A stretch of 49,447 bases of DNA from positions 1 to 49,447 of the forward strand of contig JAEZTJ010000018.1 of the NCBI GenBank assembly GCA_023421505.1, in the 5' to 3' direction. How positions within the stretch are numbered: the stretch's first letter is position 1; every line of letters begins with the position of its first letter. A model generated the notes under the pieces. The model had not been told where the DNA came from, searched no databases, and saw only the letters and a program-made list of their open reading frames with translations. This document shows, one piece after another, positions 34,617 to 43,088 of the stretch. This DNA is from Bacillota bacterium. GTDB taxonomy: Bacteria; Bacillota; Clostridia; Lachnospirales; Lachnospiraceae. Position numbers and translations under genes: made by a program.

Positions 34617-35291
34617 TTGATACGAGCAATAATTTTTGACATGTTTGAAACGTTGATTACGCACTATCATAGTCCACTATATTTTGGAGCACAAATGGCC
34701 GAGGATGCAGGAATTCCAGAAGATAAATTTCAGTCACTTTGGCGTCCTACTGAAAATGAACGCTCAGTAGGGAAATTGTCATTAGAGGAGGTATTGACAA
34801 TGATTCTCAGAGAAAATCATTGTTACTCCGAAACACTTTTAAAGAAAATTGTTGAGAAACGTATTGCTGCAAAGGAAGAGTGTTTTAGAAATCTACATTC
34901 TGAAATTATTCCAATGCTCTCAACATTGAAAAACAGGGGAATTCCAGTCGGGTTAATAAGTAACTGTTTTTCTGAGGAAGCAGATGTAATCCGAAGAAGT
35001 GAATTAATTCCATATTTTGATGCTGTTTATCTTTCATATGAACAGGGAATTCAAAAGCCGGATGAAGAGATATTCCTAAGATGTATGGATGGCCTTTCTT
35101 TGATGGCCGAGGAATGTATCTATGTTGGAGACGGTGGCAGTAATGAATTGGAGGCTGCTAGAAAGCTTGGAATGAAAGCAGTTCAAGCAGCTTGGTATTT
35201 GCAAAAAGGAACAACACAACCTTCAAAACGAAAGCCTGACTTCTTCCAAATAGAAAAACCGCTTGATGTGCTTAACTTTGTGGATATATAG
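34617..35291 (+). CDS. HAD-superfamily hydrolase
   Basis: About 224 residues. TTG at 34617 (LIRAIIFDMFETLI) is chosen because GAAGGAAGG lies eight bases ahead; an upstream TTG at 34599 overlaps that site. Motifs: nucleophile Asp in IFDMFETLI, Ser/Asn in GLISNCFSEE, Lys in QKPDEEIFL and acidic motif YVGDGGSNELEAA. The residue two after the nucleophile is Phe rather than the Asp of phosphatases, as in dehalogenase-like branches, so the reaction is unclear. Confidence 0.83.
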   Translation: MIRAIIFDMFETLITHYHSPLYFGAQMAEDAGIPEDKFQSLWRPTENERSVGKLSLEEVLTMILRENHCYSETLLKKIVEKRIAAKEECFRNLHSEIIPMLSTLKNRGIPVGLISNCFSEEADVIRRSELIPYFDAVYLSYEQGIQKPDEEIFLRCMDGLSLMAEECIYVGDGGSNELEAARKLGMKAVQAAWYLQKGTTQPSKRKPDFFQIEKPLDVLNFVDI

Positions 35292-35452
35292 GGCAAGGGA
35301 GTAATAAGATAGACTGGTAGCATGAATTTTATGGAACTTAGCAGATAAATACGAACTTAAATGTGATATTTAAAGAGCGTAATATGATTATTGCATAGAT
35401 GCATAGTAGACAATGGGAGAGGATTACAAAAATTAATTGAGGTGAATGATTG

Positions 35453-36313
35453 ATGCGTACAGAAGCAGAGATGATGGATTTAATTCTTAATAAGGCAAGG
35501 AAGGATGATAGAATTCGTGCGGTTGCCATGGATGGTTCAAGAGCGAATAGAAATGCGGTTCATGATCAATATAGTGACTTTGATATTGTCTATTTTGTTA
35601 CAGATGTACGTGAATTTACAAAAGATAAGAGTTGGGTTAAGTGTTTTGGAGATATCTTGATTGTTCAATATCCAATGGATTGGTATTCGCACCCGTATGA
35701 CTATAGCAGTAAAAATACATTCGCATATCTAATTCAATTTGCAGATGGTAATCGAATTGATCTGTCGATTGTAGATCTATGCAGTATAGAGAAGGAAAAA
35801 GATAATGATGAGCCAAGAATCATTTTGTTGAACAAAGATGACTATAAAGAGCTGATATCAATTGAAAGTGAAAAAACATTTTTTATTAAGGCGCCAACAG
35901 AGAAGGAATTCTATAACACTACCAATGAATTTAGGTGGTTGTCTATTTACATATCGAAGGGATTATGTAGAGAAGAATTTTATTATGCCAGATACAGTTT
36001 TGATGTTCTTATTATGGAAATGTTCATAAAAATGCTAAATTGGAAAATCGGCATACGCTATGATTTTACAGTAACGACAGGTGGACTTAGCAAGTACTTA
36101 AAAAGGTATCTTACAGAAGAAGAAATGAAACGAGTACAAGGTATTTTTCCAAATGGAGAGTATGAAGATATTTGGGATAAACTTTTTCTTATGTATGATT
36201 ATTTCGAAGAATTGGAATCTGAGGTTGCTAAACATTTTAATTATTTTTATGACAAAGAAGAGACAGAAAGAGTACGTGAATTTTTATCGCAGAGAAAGTC
36301 AACGAAACAATAG
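35453..36313 (+). CDS. ANT(6)-like aminoglycoside 6-adenylyltransferase
   Basis: 286 residues from ATG at 35453 with GAGGTG ahead. MRTEAEMMDLILNKARKDDR and IRAVAMDGSRANRN, then SDFDIVYFV, are the hallmark of the streptomycin ANT(6) family, with the G-S-R and D-x-D catalytic elements. Later family blocks are also seen: WVKCFGDILIVQYPMDW, YLIQFADGNRIDLSIVDL and FRWLSIYISKGLCREEFYYA. The length equals the family's usual ~285-300. It would transfer AMP to the 6-OH of streptomycin if its substrate range is conserved. Confidence 0.87.
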   Translation: MRTEAEMMDLILNKARKDDRIRAVAMDGSRANRNAVHDQYSDFDIVYFVTDVREFTKDKSWVKCFGDILIVQYPMDWYSHPYDYSSKNTFAYLIQFADGNRIDLSIVDLCSIEKEKDNDEPRIILLNKDDYKELISIESEKTFFIKAPTEKEFYNTTNEFRWLSIYISKGLCREEFYYARYSFDVLIMEMFIKMLNWKIGIRYDFTVTTGGLSKYLKRYLTEEEMKRVQGIFPNGEYEDIWDKLFLMYDYFEELESEVAKHFNYFYDKEETERVREFLSQRKSTKQ

Positions 36314-36466
36314 TTTTTAATATGAAGAACCTATTTTAAACAAAGTAAAAAAATTGTTTATTATAATATTGATGAAACAAGGGTACTGTGGATAAAACTA
36401 CGGAAACTCAAGAAAGAGGAAGATGGACCTTAGAAGAGGATAAATGAAATTACTCTGACGAGGCTA

Positions 36467-37126
36467 ATGGAGGTTACCCGTCGACATATGTGCAAAATTC
36501 AATTGATTTCATGTGGAAATGTTAATTGTTATTTGGTTACGCAGAATAATACATCCATTCTTGTGGATACTGGCAGAGAAAAGGATCGGGATAAGATACT
36601 AAAGCTATGTGAAGCGGCAAATGTGAAATTGATTGTACTTACTCACGGTCATATTGATCATATACAAAATGCCGCATATCTTTCTCAGAAATTAAATACT
36701 CCGATAGCCATCAGCAGGGAGGACAGTAACTTAACCAAGGACAATATGCTGGAGTCCTTAAGTGCGAAGGGTTTATTAGGAAAACTTGTGTTAAAAGCGT
36801 CAATTAGAAGCTTCAAAAAAGATAAAGTGGAACCCTTTACTGCAAAAGTATTCTTAAAAGAAGGCGATATGCTAACGGACTTTGGCATTCAGGCAAAAGT
36901 AGTTAATTTGGCAGGACATACTAAGGGCTCAATTGGACTAGATATTGCGGAGAAGTTTTTAATTGTAGGAGATGCACTTATGAATATGGTCTACCCTACT
37001 GTAACTATGCTTTATGGTAACAGGGAAAATATGCTTAAAAGTGCTGATAAAATCAGCAGTATTGGCGAAAGAACTATATATTTCGGACACGGAAAGCCGG
37101 TTCGGAATAGAAAATGGAATAAATAA
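36467..37126 (+). CDS. MBL-fold metallo-hydrolase
   Basis: Up to 219 residues; the ATG at 36467 has GAGG ahead and an alternative ATG lies at 36488. The metallo-beta-lactamase fold is clear: CYLVTQNNTSILVDTGREKD, the ligand motif THGHIDHIQNA, His in LAGHTKGSIGLDI, Asp in LIVGDALMN and the last His in IYFGHGKPV. All zinc ligands are present. It probably cleaves a thioester or phosphodiester; the substrate is unknown. It ends the accessory run. Confidence 0.88.
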   Translation: MEVTRRHMCKIQLISCGNVNCYLVTQNNTSILVDTGREKDRDKILKLCEAANVKLIVLTHGHIDHIQNAAYLSQKLNTPIAISREDSNLTKDNMLESLSAKGLLGKLVLKASIRSFKKDKVEPFTAKVFLKEGDMLTDFGIQAKVVNLAGHTKGSIGLDIAEKFLIVGDALMNMVYPTVTMLYGNRENMLKSADKISSIGERTIYFGHGKPVRNRKWNK

Positions 37127-37656
37127 TTATCCTAAGACATGGTGAAAGATTAATTCTTTATAACCTTGTTTTTTCATACCATAATATATTATAAGCACAA
37201 CTTGACATAAGAAAAGGAAATTAATAGATATCAAATAAATTATTCCTCATATGGAAGGGATGAATAGGATTTCTTTTATACGCTAATATCTATTTGTATA
37301 TTTATAAAAACTAATAACATTTCTTACTGAATAAATGAAATATTGATGAAAAACTGATGAAATATCAATGAAAAATATGATATAGTCTTGCATAAACGAA
37401 GGTCGGAAGCTATAATGATACGTAATTTATGAAAAAACTGGTAGCTTGCTTTACTAGAAAAATGTAATAATATTACAGCGTTATAAGAAAACGCAATATT
37501 TTACATTTAATATTTTGAAGTTATTTAGCTTCAATTCCGTTATAGATAGAAAGGCTGAAAGAAAAAATAAATAAAGAGAGGAACGCCACAAATCATTCTT
37601 TCAACCTGTTAATGGTGGCCGTATTGCAGATGGATCTGCAATTAGAGGAATTTAAG
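37127..37656. other. Long intergenic region and structured proC leader
   Basis: No gene is visible. The left half is AT-rich with several TGATGAAA-type short repeats (about 37340-37375). The right half, downstream of the promoter at 37388-37416, would be a ~235-base leader of proC containing small hairpins, for example GCGTT...AACGC (37479-37494) and GAAG...CTTC near 37517-37532. I could not match it to a known riboswitch. Confidence 0.45.
37388..37416 (+). promoter_or_regulatory. Promoter upstream of proC
   Basis: TTGCAT (37388-37393), 17 bp, TATAAT (37411-37416). It is the best sigma-A promoter in this gap. Confidence 0.6.
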
Positions 37657-38451
37657 ATGAAACTGGGTTTCATTGGCTGTGGTAATATGGCCTCAGCTAT
37701 GATTGGTGGTATTATCGGTAATAAAATATGCAGTGCCGATCAGATTATTGCTTCGGATGCATATGCCAAAGCATTGGAAAAGGCAAAAGAAGGCTTGGGG
37801 ATTAATGTGACTTCTGATAATAAAGAAATCGCACAGGAATCAGATATTATTTTCCTGTCTGTAAAGCCGCAATATTATGAGGCAGTAATAGCAGAAATCA
37901 AAAACTTTATTCAGGATACACAGATTATTGTAACAATAGCACCGGGTAAAACTCTGAGCTGGCTATCAGATACTTTTGGCAGACAAGTTAAGCTGGTTCG
38001 TTGTATGCCGAATACTCCGGCACTTGTAGGAGAGGGAATTACAGCCGCTTGTCATAATGAGCTTGTTACGAAAGAAGAACTGGAGCTTGTCTGCAGTATA
38101 TTAAGCGGGTTTGGTAAGGTGGAGGTACTACCTGAAAATCTAATGGATGTTGTGGTGTCAGTAAGCGGAAGCTCTCCTGCATACGTATTTATGTTTATTG
38201 AAGCGATGGCTGATGCAGCGGTTGCTGATGGCATGCCGAGAGCACAGGCATATAAATTTGCGGCGCAGGCCGTACTTGGAAGTGCCAAGCTGGTCCTTGA
38301 GACCGGAAAACATCCGGGAGAATTAAAGGATATGGTATGTTCGCCGGGAGGTACGACAATTGAAGCGGTGAGTGTTCTTGAAAAGAACGGTTTTCGCAGT
38401 GCGGTAATTGAAGCCATGAGGGCCTGTGTAAAAAAAGCAAAAGGGTTATAA
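37657..38451 (+). CDS. proC: Pyrroline-5-carboxylate reductase
   Basis: 264 residues from ATG at 37657 (MKLGFIGCGNMASAMIGGII) with AGAGG upstream; the frame extends 45 bases further but that part is not conserved. Other family features: Rossmann loop GxGxMA, IIFLSVKPQYYEAVIAEIK, VRCMPNTPALVGEGITAA and the C-terminal SGSSPAYVFMFIEAMADAAV and SPGGTTIEAVSVLE. It makes proline from pyrroline-5-carboxylate with NAD(P)H, in the cytoplasm. Confidence 0.96.
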   Translation: MKLGFIGCGNMASAMIGGIIGNKICSADQIIASDAYAKALEKAKEGLGINVTSDNKEIAQESDIIFLSVKPQYYEAVIAEIKNFIQDTQIIVTIAPGKTLSWLSDTFGRQVKLVRCMPNTPALVGEGITAACHNELVTKEELELVCSILSGFGKVEVLPENLMDVVVSVSGSSPAYVFMFIEAMADAAVADGMPRAQAYKFAAQAVLGSAKLVLETGKHPGELKDMVCSPGGTTIEAVSVLEKNGFRSAVIEAMRACVKKAKGL

Positions 38452-38498
38452 AGCTATTTAATAAAGTAAACAAGTACAAAAGTTAAGGGGGAGATTGT

Positions 38499-40220
38499 AT
38501 GAAACTGGTTAATAATTTAAAAATACGTACGAAATTAATTATACTCATTGTAATTATGGTGATAGGTACTTCATCAATAGGATTTATTGGATATTATTAT
38601 AATCTTGAAGCAAGTACTGCTTTAGAAGATTTATATAATGACAATCTTAAGGAGATTGTGAAAGTAAGTGATGCAAGAACGCAGATTCAAGCGGATTTTA
38701 CAGATGTTATTCACCTGTTTGTAGCAGATACGGAGGAACAAAAAGAAATCATAGATGATATGAAGGCCAGAGTCGAAAATATCAATAAAGATTTTGAAGA
38801 ATATGAGAAAACCGGGTTAAGTGAAGAGGAAAGAAAGCAGCTGGGATTGATTAAAGATAATATTGCCAAGTGGAGTGAGGTGACTCATCAGATTATAGCT
38901 TCTGTTGAGGCAGGAAATACAAGTGAGGCGGTAACAGCATTTGAAAACGGAGGCGAAACATATTTTAAAACACTGGAAGCCTCTATCCTGGATCTAGAGA
39001 ATAAAAGTATTATAGGCGCAGATCAGATATATTTGGATAACAAGGATGACAGTGAAAAAGCAGGTCATATGATAATCATATTTATAGTGGGCATCATAGT
39101 GGTAAGCTTATTATTAGGTAATATAATAACAATAACGACAGCAAAATCAGTAAAAAGAGTAATAAAGCTGATCAAAAAGACTTCCAAATTAGATTTAGTC
39201 TATGACAGCTCCTTCAGACCTTTGCTTAATCAAAAGGATGATGTTGGTATCATAGCACGAGAGGTTGCAGCACTGCGTGAGATATTACGTAATATGGCTG
39301 GTAATATATCAAACATTTCTAATAATCTTGCTGCCAGCTCAGAGGAATTGGCTGCTGCTACAGAACAAAATACGAAAACCATACATCAGGTTGTGAACGC
39401 TGTTAATGAAATAGCCGAGGGTAACAGTGTTCAGGCAGAAATGGTAGAAAAGACAAGTGAAACGATAGCTGCAATGACCTCAAATATTGATAGAGTCAAC
39501 CGGGCTACTGTAGTTAATACCGATAATGCAAAGAAATCTATGGAAATCATCGAAGAAGGGCAAAAAGCAATTGATCTTACCATGGAAAAAATGAAAGCGA
39601 ATATCAAGGTTGCCGGGGATGTTGGTGAATCAATTACTGAATTAAGTAACCAGATGGACAAGGTAGGTAATATTGTTACCGTAATAAAAGGTATCTCTGA
39701 ACAGACGAATTTACTAGCATTAAATGCTTCGATTGAAGCTGCAAGAGCAGGAGAAGCAGGTAAGGGCTTTGCGGTTGTTGCCGCTGAAATTGGTAAGCTG
39801 GCACAAAACACAGCCTCTGCAGTAGATGAGATAACTGTAATCATTAATGATGCAATTTCCAGAGGTACAGTAACCTCGAAAAATAATGATGTTGCAATGG
39901 GAATAGTACTCGAGCAGGAGAAAGCAGTTAATATAACCCTGGAAGCTTTCGATAAAATCAAAAAGGCAGTTGAGGATATCGCGAAAAGGACTATGAAGGT
40001 ATCGGATAGTGTCGGTGATATTTACGACTCTTCTAATAATATTTCCAAGCAGGCCTTAGATATGTCTGCTGTTGCACAGGAAGCCGCTGCAAGTTCGGAA
40101 GAGATCTCAGCTTCCAACGAAGAACAGCTTGCTTCTATTGAAATGATTGCATCTGCAGCAAATGAATTATCGATTATGGCAACAGAGTTAAATGGTGAAA
40201 TAAGCAAATTTAGCCTATAA
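38499..40220 (+). CDS. Methyl-accepting chemotaxis protein
   Basis: A 573-residue chemoreceptor. A membrane helix (about 11-31), a four-helix outside sensor of the 4HB_MCP kind (32-187), a second helix (188-210), a HAMP-like region (212-265) and a long signalling coiled coil to the end. The highly conserved tip is visible: GISEQTNLLALNASIEAARA then GEAGKGFAVVAAEIGKLA. It lies 47 bases after proC and has its own AAGGGGGAG and a clear terminator. It implies a chemotaxis and flagellar system elsewhere. Confidence 0.95.
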   Translation: MKLVNNLKIRTKLIILIVIMVIGTSSIGFIGYYYNLEASTALEDLYNDNLKEIVKVSDARTQIQADFTDVIHLFVADTEEQKEIIDDMKARVENINKDFEEYEKTGLSEEERKQLGLIKDNIAKWSEVTHQIIASVEAGNTSEAVTAFENGGETYFKTLEASILDLENKSIIGADQIYLDNKDDSEKAGHMIIIFIVGIIVVSLLLGNIITITTAKSVKRVIKLIKKTSKLDLVYDSSFRPLLNQKDDVGIIAREVAALREILRNMAGNISNISNNLAASSEELAAATEQNTKTIHQVVNAVNEIAEGNSVQAEMVEKTSETIAAMTSNIDRVNRATVVNTDNAKKSMEIIEEGQKAIDLTMEKMKANIKVAGDVGESITELSNQMDKVGNIVTVIKGISEQTNLLALNASIEAARAGEAGKGFAVVAAEIGKLAQNTASAVDEITVIINDAISRGTVTSKNNDVAMGIVLEQEKAVNITLEAFDKIKKAVEDIAKRTMKVSDSVGDIYDSSNNISKQALDMSAVAQEAAASSEEISASNEEQLASIEMIASAANELSIMATELNGEISKFSL

Positions 40221-40248
40221 TTCAAGCGGTAGGATAACCTTACCTATT

Positions 40249-40278
40249 AACAGCCTGTTATTTGTATGACAGGCTGTT
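40249..40278 (+). terminator. Terminator of the chemoreceptor gene
   Basis: AACAGCCTGT (40249-40258) pairs with ACAGGCTGTT (40269-40278), followed by ATATTT. Confidence 0.75.
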
Positions 40279-40455
40279 ATATTTGGAAATAGTACGAAAC
40301 AATTCTTAATCTTAGGGAGTTAAAAGTCTGATTTGGGAATAGAACAGGATTGTAGATATTCATATATTTATCTACTGAAGACTTGTGATATCTTAAGCGT
40401 ATTTCAATTTGATATAATAGATAAAAAGATACAAATATAAGGCAGGAGGAAGGAT

Positions 40456-40638
40456 ATGCCGGGAAAAACAACCTGTGACAGCTGTATGAATTATTGCTAT
40501 GATGAGGAATATGATTGCTATGAATGCCAAGTTAATTTAGATGAGGATGATATGGTAAGATTTTTAAGCTGCATTGAATTTAACTGTCCGCATTATCAGT
40601 TTAACGATGAATATAAGATAGTAAATAAGCAGATATAA
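40456..40638 (+). CDS. Small Cys-rich DUF6472-like protein
   Basis: A 60-residue acidic protein with six cysteines: CDSCMNYCYDEEYDCYEC and SCIEFNCPHYQF. I recall this layout as DUF6472, small proteins seen in Lachnospiraceae, with no known function. The cysteines could bind a metal. It has AGGAGGA ahead of its ATG and its own terminator, so it is a single-gene unit. Confidence 0.75.
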   Translation: MPGKTTCDSCMNYCYDEEYDCYECQVNLDEDDMVRFLSCIEFNCPHYQFNDEYKIVNKQI

Positions 40639-40662
40639 TAATCATATTACAATTTGCTAACG

Positions 40663-40689
40663 GAAAGGGATCAACCCTTTCTTTTTTTC
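40663..40689 (+). terminator. Terminator after the small Cys-rich gene
   Basis: GAAAGGG (40663-40669) pairs with CCCTTTC (40675-40681), followed by TTTTTTT. Confidence 0.85.
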
Positions 40690-40777
40690 TGCCACTTTTT
40701 TCTGCTTGACTTTTGATATGCTTTATTATGTGATATAATAGACCAGAGAGGAAATCATTAAAGCAAAGGAGAGCCGT

Positions 40778-41158
40778 ATGGACGTAAAAGTATGCAAAAA
40801 TTGCAGAAGACTATTTAATTATATATATGGTCCTGAGTTATGCCCGGATTGTGCTAAATTGTTATCAGATAGTAGGGATGAGTCGAAGAGAAGCGATATT
40901 AATCCCGCTCTAAAGCTTGTATTAGCAGAGGATGAAGCAAAGTTTGAGCAGATTAAGGATTATATTATGACTCATCCTAAGGCAACGGTAGCTGAAATCG
41001 CAGAATTTTATGAGATAGCACCTGCTAAGCTTTTTGAGTGGATTCGCGGAGATAGATTGGAATTTTCAGAGGAATCATCAGATGCATGGTTTAAATGTGA
41101 GAGGTGCGGAACGAGAATAAAAAGCGGCAGACTTTGTAATCGTTGTAAGGCAAATTAA
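40778..41158 (+). CDS. YvyF/TIGR03826-like zinc-ribbon and helix-turn-helix protein
   Basis: 126 residues: an N-terminal knuckle CKNCRRLFNYIYGPELCPDC, a helix-turn-helix (YIMTHPKATVAEIAEFYEIA, KLFEWIRGDRLEFSEES) and a second zinc knuckle at the end (CERCGTRIKSGRLCNRC). The first two parts match the flagellar-operon protein family of YvyF. The extra C-terminal zinc ribbon is notable. No flagellar genes adjoin it here. A role in regulating motility is inferred from the family. Confidence 0.75.
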   Translation: MDVKVCKNCRRLFNYIYGPELCPDCAKLLSDSRDESKRSDINPALKLVLAEDEAKFEQIKDYIMTHPKATVAEIAEFYEIAPAKLFEWIRGDRLEFSEESSDAWFKCERCGTRIKSGRLCNRCKAN

Positions 41159-41266
41159 AGAGTACAATTTATACAATTTTACTGAAAATATGAAATGTGT
41201 ATATACAAAAGCGTCAAATTGTGATAATTTATTAGGGTGCGAACTATGGAAAAGAGGTGTGAGTTG

Positions 41267-41713
41267 ATGAACTTCAGCAGAAAGAATACGAAAAAGTCTT
41301 CTTATGTATTATTGCTGTCAGGTATAGCATTTCTGCTATACTATGCATTCACTCCGCCGGTTTATAGCATTTCCAGAGAATTACAATCAGGAGATAGACT
41401 TACGGGTCATGCTAAGACAATGTTTGGAACAATGAGACAGGACATGTCTTTCCTTCTATCCTCGATGAGCGATAATGAAATACTTACCGATGCAGTAATG
41501 CAGAATTATATTACTAGGAGTATACAAAGCAATAGACAAAAAATATCATTGTTTTTTGACTCACTGGCTATTTTACTTACGGGATATCATTTGACAAAGC
41601 TCATCAAAAGATGCTATAGACCAGGAAATGATCAAGATACGCATTTAATAGCATTATCAAAGGGAGGACATGCTCCTCCTAAGCTATTATATATAAATAA
41701 TATGCTTAGATAA
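41267..41713 (+). CDS. Unknown membrane protein
   Basis: About 148 residues from ATG at 41267 (MNFSRKNTKKSSYVLLLSG), which has GAGGTG ahead; the frame opens 30 bases earlier. Two hydrophobic segments (about 14-32 and 94-112) flank a helical outside region with YSISRELQSGDRLTGHAKTM. No family recognised. It lies 100 bases before secD. Confidence 0.6.
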   Translation: MNFSRKNTKKSSYVLLLSGIAFLLYYAFTPPVYSISRELQSGDRLTGHAKTMFGTMRQDMSFLLSSMSDNEILTDAVMQNYITRSIQSNRQKISLFFDSLAILLTGYHLTKLIKRCYRPGNDQDTHLIALSKGGHAPPKLLYINNMLR

Positions 41714-41783
41714 TTGTAAAACGCAAGAGTTGCATCTGCTTTGTAAACTGTAAAACGAACGAGATGGCTTCGCAATTATCTAA
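41706..41783. repeat. Element with inverted ends, includes 17-bp copy 3
   Basis: TTAGATAATTG (41706-41716) and CAATTATCTAA (41773-41783) are inverted. The right end is part of GCTTCGCAATTATCTAA (41767-41783), matching the 17-bp element at 3956 and 19111. Inside, TGTAAAACG occurs twice and GCATCT/AGATG can pair. The left end overlaps the stop codon of the preceding gene. Confidence 0.55.
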
Positions 41784-41813
41784 AACAATACTAAATTAGA
41801 AGGGAAAGAGAAT

Positions 41814-43088
41814 ATGAAAAAGACAAAGCCGGTATTTTTTATTGTATTAATAATCGCTTTACTTATGGCATACACAGCATTTTTCGGACTTTCGCTTGGC
41901 GGTTCGAAGATAAAGGGTGCGCCGGATATGCGCTATGGAACTGATATCCGTGGCGGAGTCAATGCAGCCTTCCAACCGGTAGGAATGGACCGCAAGCCTA
42001 CACTGAATGAGTTAGAAGCTGCAAGATCTGTTATAGAGGTTCGTCTTGACCAGAAGAATATTACGGATCGTGAAGTTACAATTGACAAGGAGAATGGATA
42101 TGTAATTGTGCGTTTTCCCTGGAAAGCAGATGAGAAGGACTTTAATCCGGAAAATGCAATTGCTGAGTTAGGTACAACAGCAAGATTAACTTTCCGTGAT
42201 GTCGATGGCAATATTCTGTTAGATGGGTCTACAGTTTCCAAAAGTAACCCTACGATTAATCAGCAAACAGGAGAATATGAAGTAAGCCTTAGATTTGATG
42301 CAGAAGGTACAAAAAAATTAGCAGAGGTTACAGATAAGTATTATAACAAAGAAATGGATATCTATATGGATGATACAGTAGTCCAGAAGGCTACGATCAG
42401 TGCGCGCATTACCGATGGTGCTTGTGTTATTAATGGTATGTCAGGATATGATGAAGCAAAGGCTTTATCAGATAAGATCAATTCCGGCTCATTGCCTTTC
42501 TCAATGATAACAAAGAACTATTCAACCATCAGCCCGTCCTTAGGCTCTGGTTCACTTGATGTTATGGTTAAGGCAGGTATTATTGCTTATAGTATCATTG
42601 CAGTCCTGCTTATTTTCTATTACCGTTTGCCCGGTTTTGTTGCCTGTATCTCACTGTTGATACAGATTACAGGGCAGATGCTTTGCCTCTCCATACCGCA
42701 GATGTCCCTTACCCTGCAGGGTATTGCCGGTATCATACTTTCCATAGGTATGGGTGTTGATGCGAATGTTATTGCTTCAGAAAGAATCAGTGAGGAGATT
42801 AAATCAGGCAAGAGTACTGCGTCAGCAATTGCTGCCGGCTTTAAGAATTCCTTCTCCTCCGTATTTGACGGTAACGTTACTGTATTGATTGTTGCATTTA
42901 TCATGATGCTTATGGGATCGGGATCCTTGTTATCCTTTGGATATACTTTGTTTACCGGAATCGTATTTAACTTTATTGCCGGTGTAACGGCTTCCCGGTT
43001 AATGATTCGTTCCTTGCATTCATTCAAGTTTTTACAAAAGCCGGCTTTCTACACCTGCTGGTCAAGGAGGGTAACATATGAAGAATAA
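41814..43088 (+). CDS. secD: Protein translocase subunit SecD
   Basis: 424 residues, the short clostridial form (E. coli SecD has about 615). TM1 at the N-terminus, the conserved GTDIRGGVNAAFQP motif, the P1 base region (ARSVIEVRLDQKNITDREVT), then five membrane helices with GIAGIILSIGMGVDANVIAS ERISEE in the middle, which carries the conserved Asp used for proton-driven export. With SecF it pulls preproteins out of the SecYEG channel. It overlaps secF by 11 bases. Confidence 0.95.
   Translation: MKKTKPVFFIVLIIALLMAYTAFFGLSLGGSKIKGAPDMRYGTDIRGGVNAAFQPVGMDRKPTLNELEAARSVIEVRLDQKNITDREVTIDKENGYVIVRFPWKADEKDFNPENAIAELGTTARLTFRDVDGNILLDGSTVSKSNPTINQQTGEYEVSLRFDAEGTKKLAEVTDKYYNKEMDIYMDDTVVQKATISARITDGACVINGMSGYDEAKALSDKINSGSLPFSMITKNYSTISPSLGSGSLDVMVKAGIIAYSIIAVLLIFYYRLPGFVACISLLIQITGQMLCLSIPQMSLTLQGIAGIILSIGMGVDANVIASERISEEIKSGKSTASAIAAGFKNSFSSVFDGNVTVLIVAFIMMLMGSGSLLSFGYTLFTGIVFNFIAGVTASRLMIRSLHSFKFLQKPAFYTCWSRRVTYEE

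Noticed and set aside
26661..37126. Integron cassette array with attC sites
   Set aside because: Single plus-strand genes suggest it, but I found no shared imperfect palindromes between genes and no integron integrase.
37560..37640. T-box riboswitch upstream of proC
   Set aside because: A GGTGGCC stretch recalls the T-box core, but the ACCGCG part, a specifier loop and a following terminator are not present.
40706..40739. Sigma-A promoter of the gene at 40778
   Set aside because: TTGACT and TATAAT are both present, but the spacer is 22 bp, too long for a confident call.
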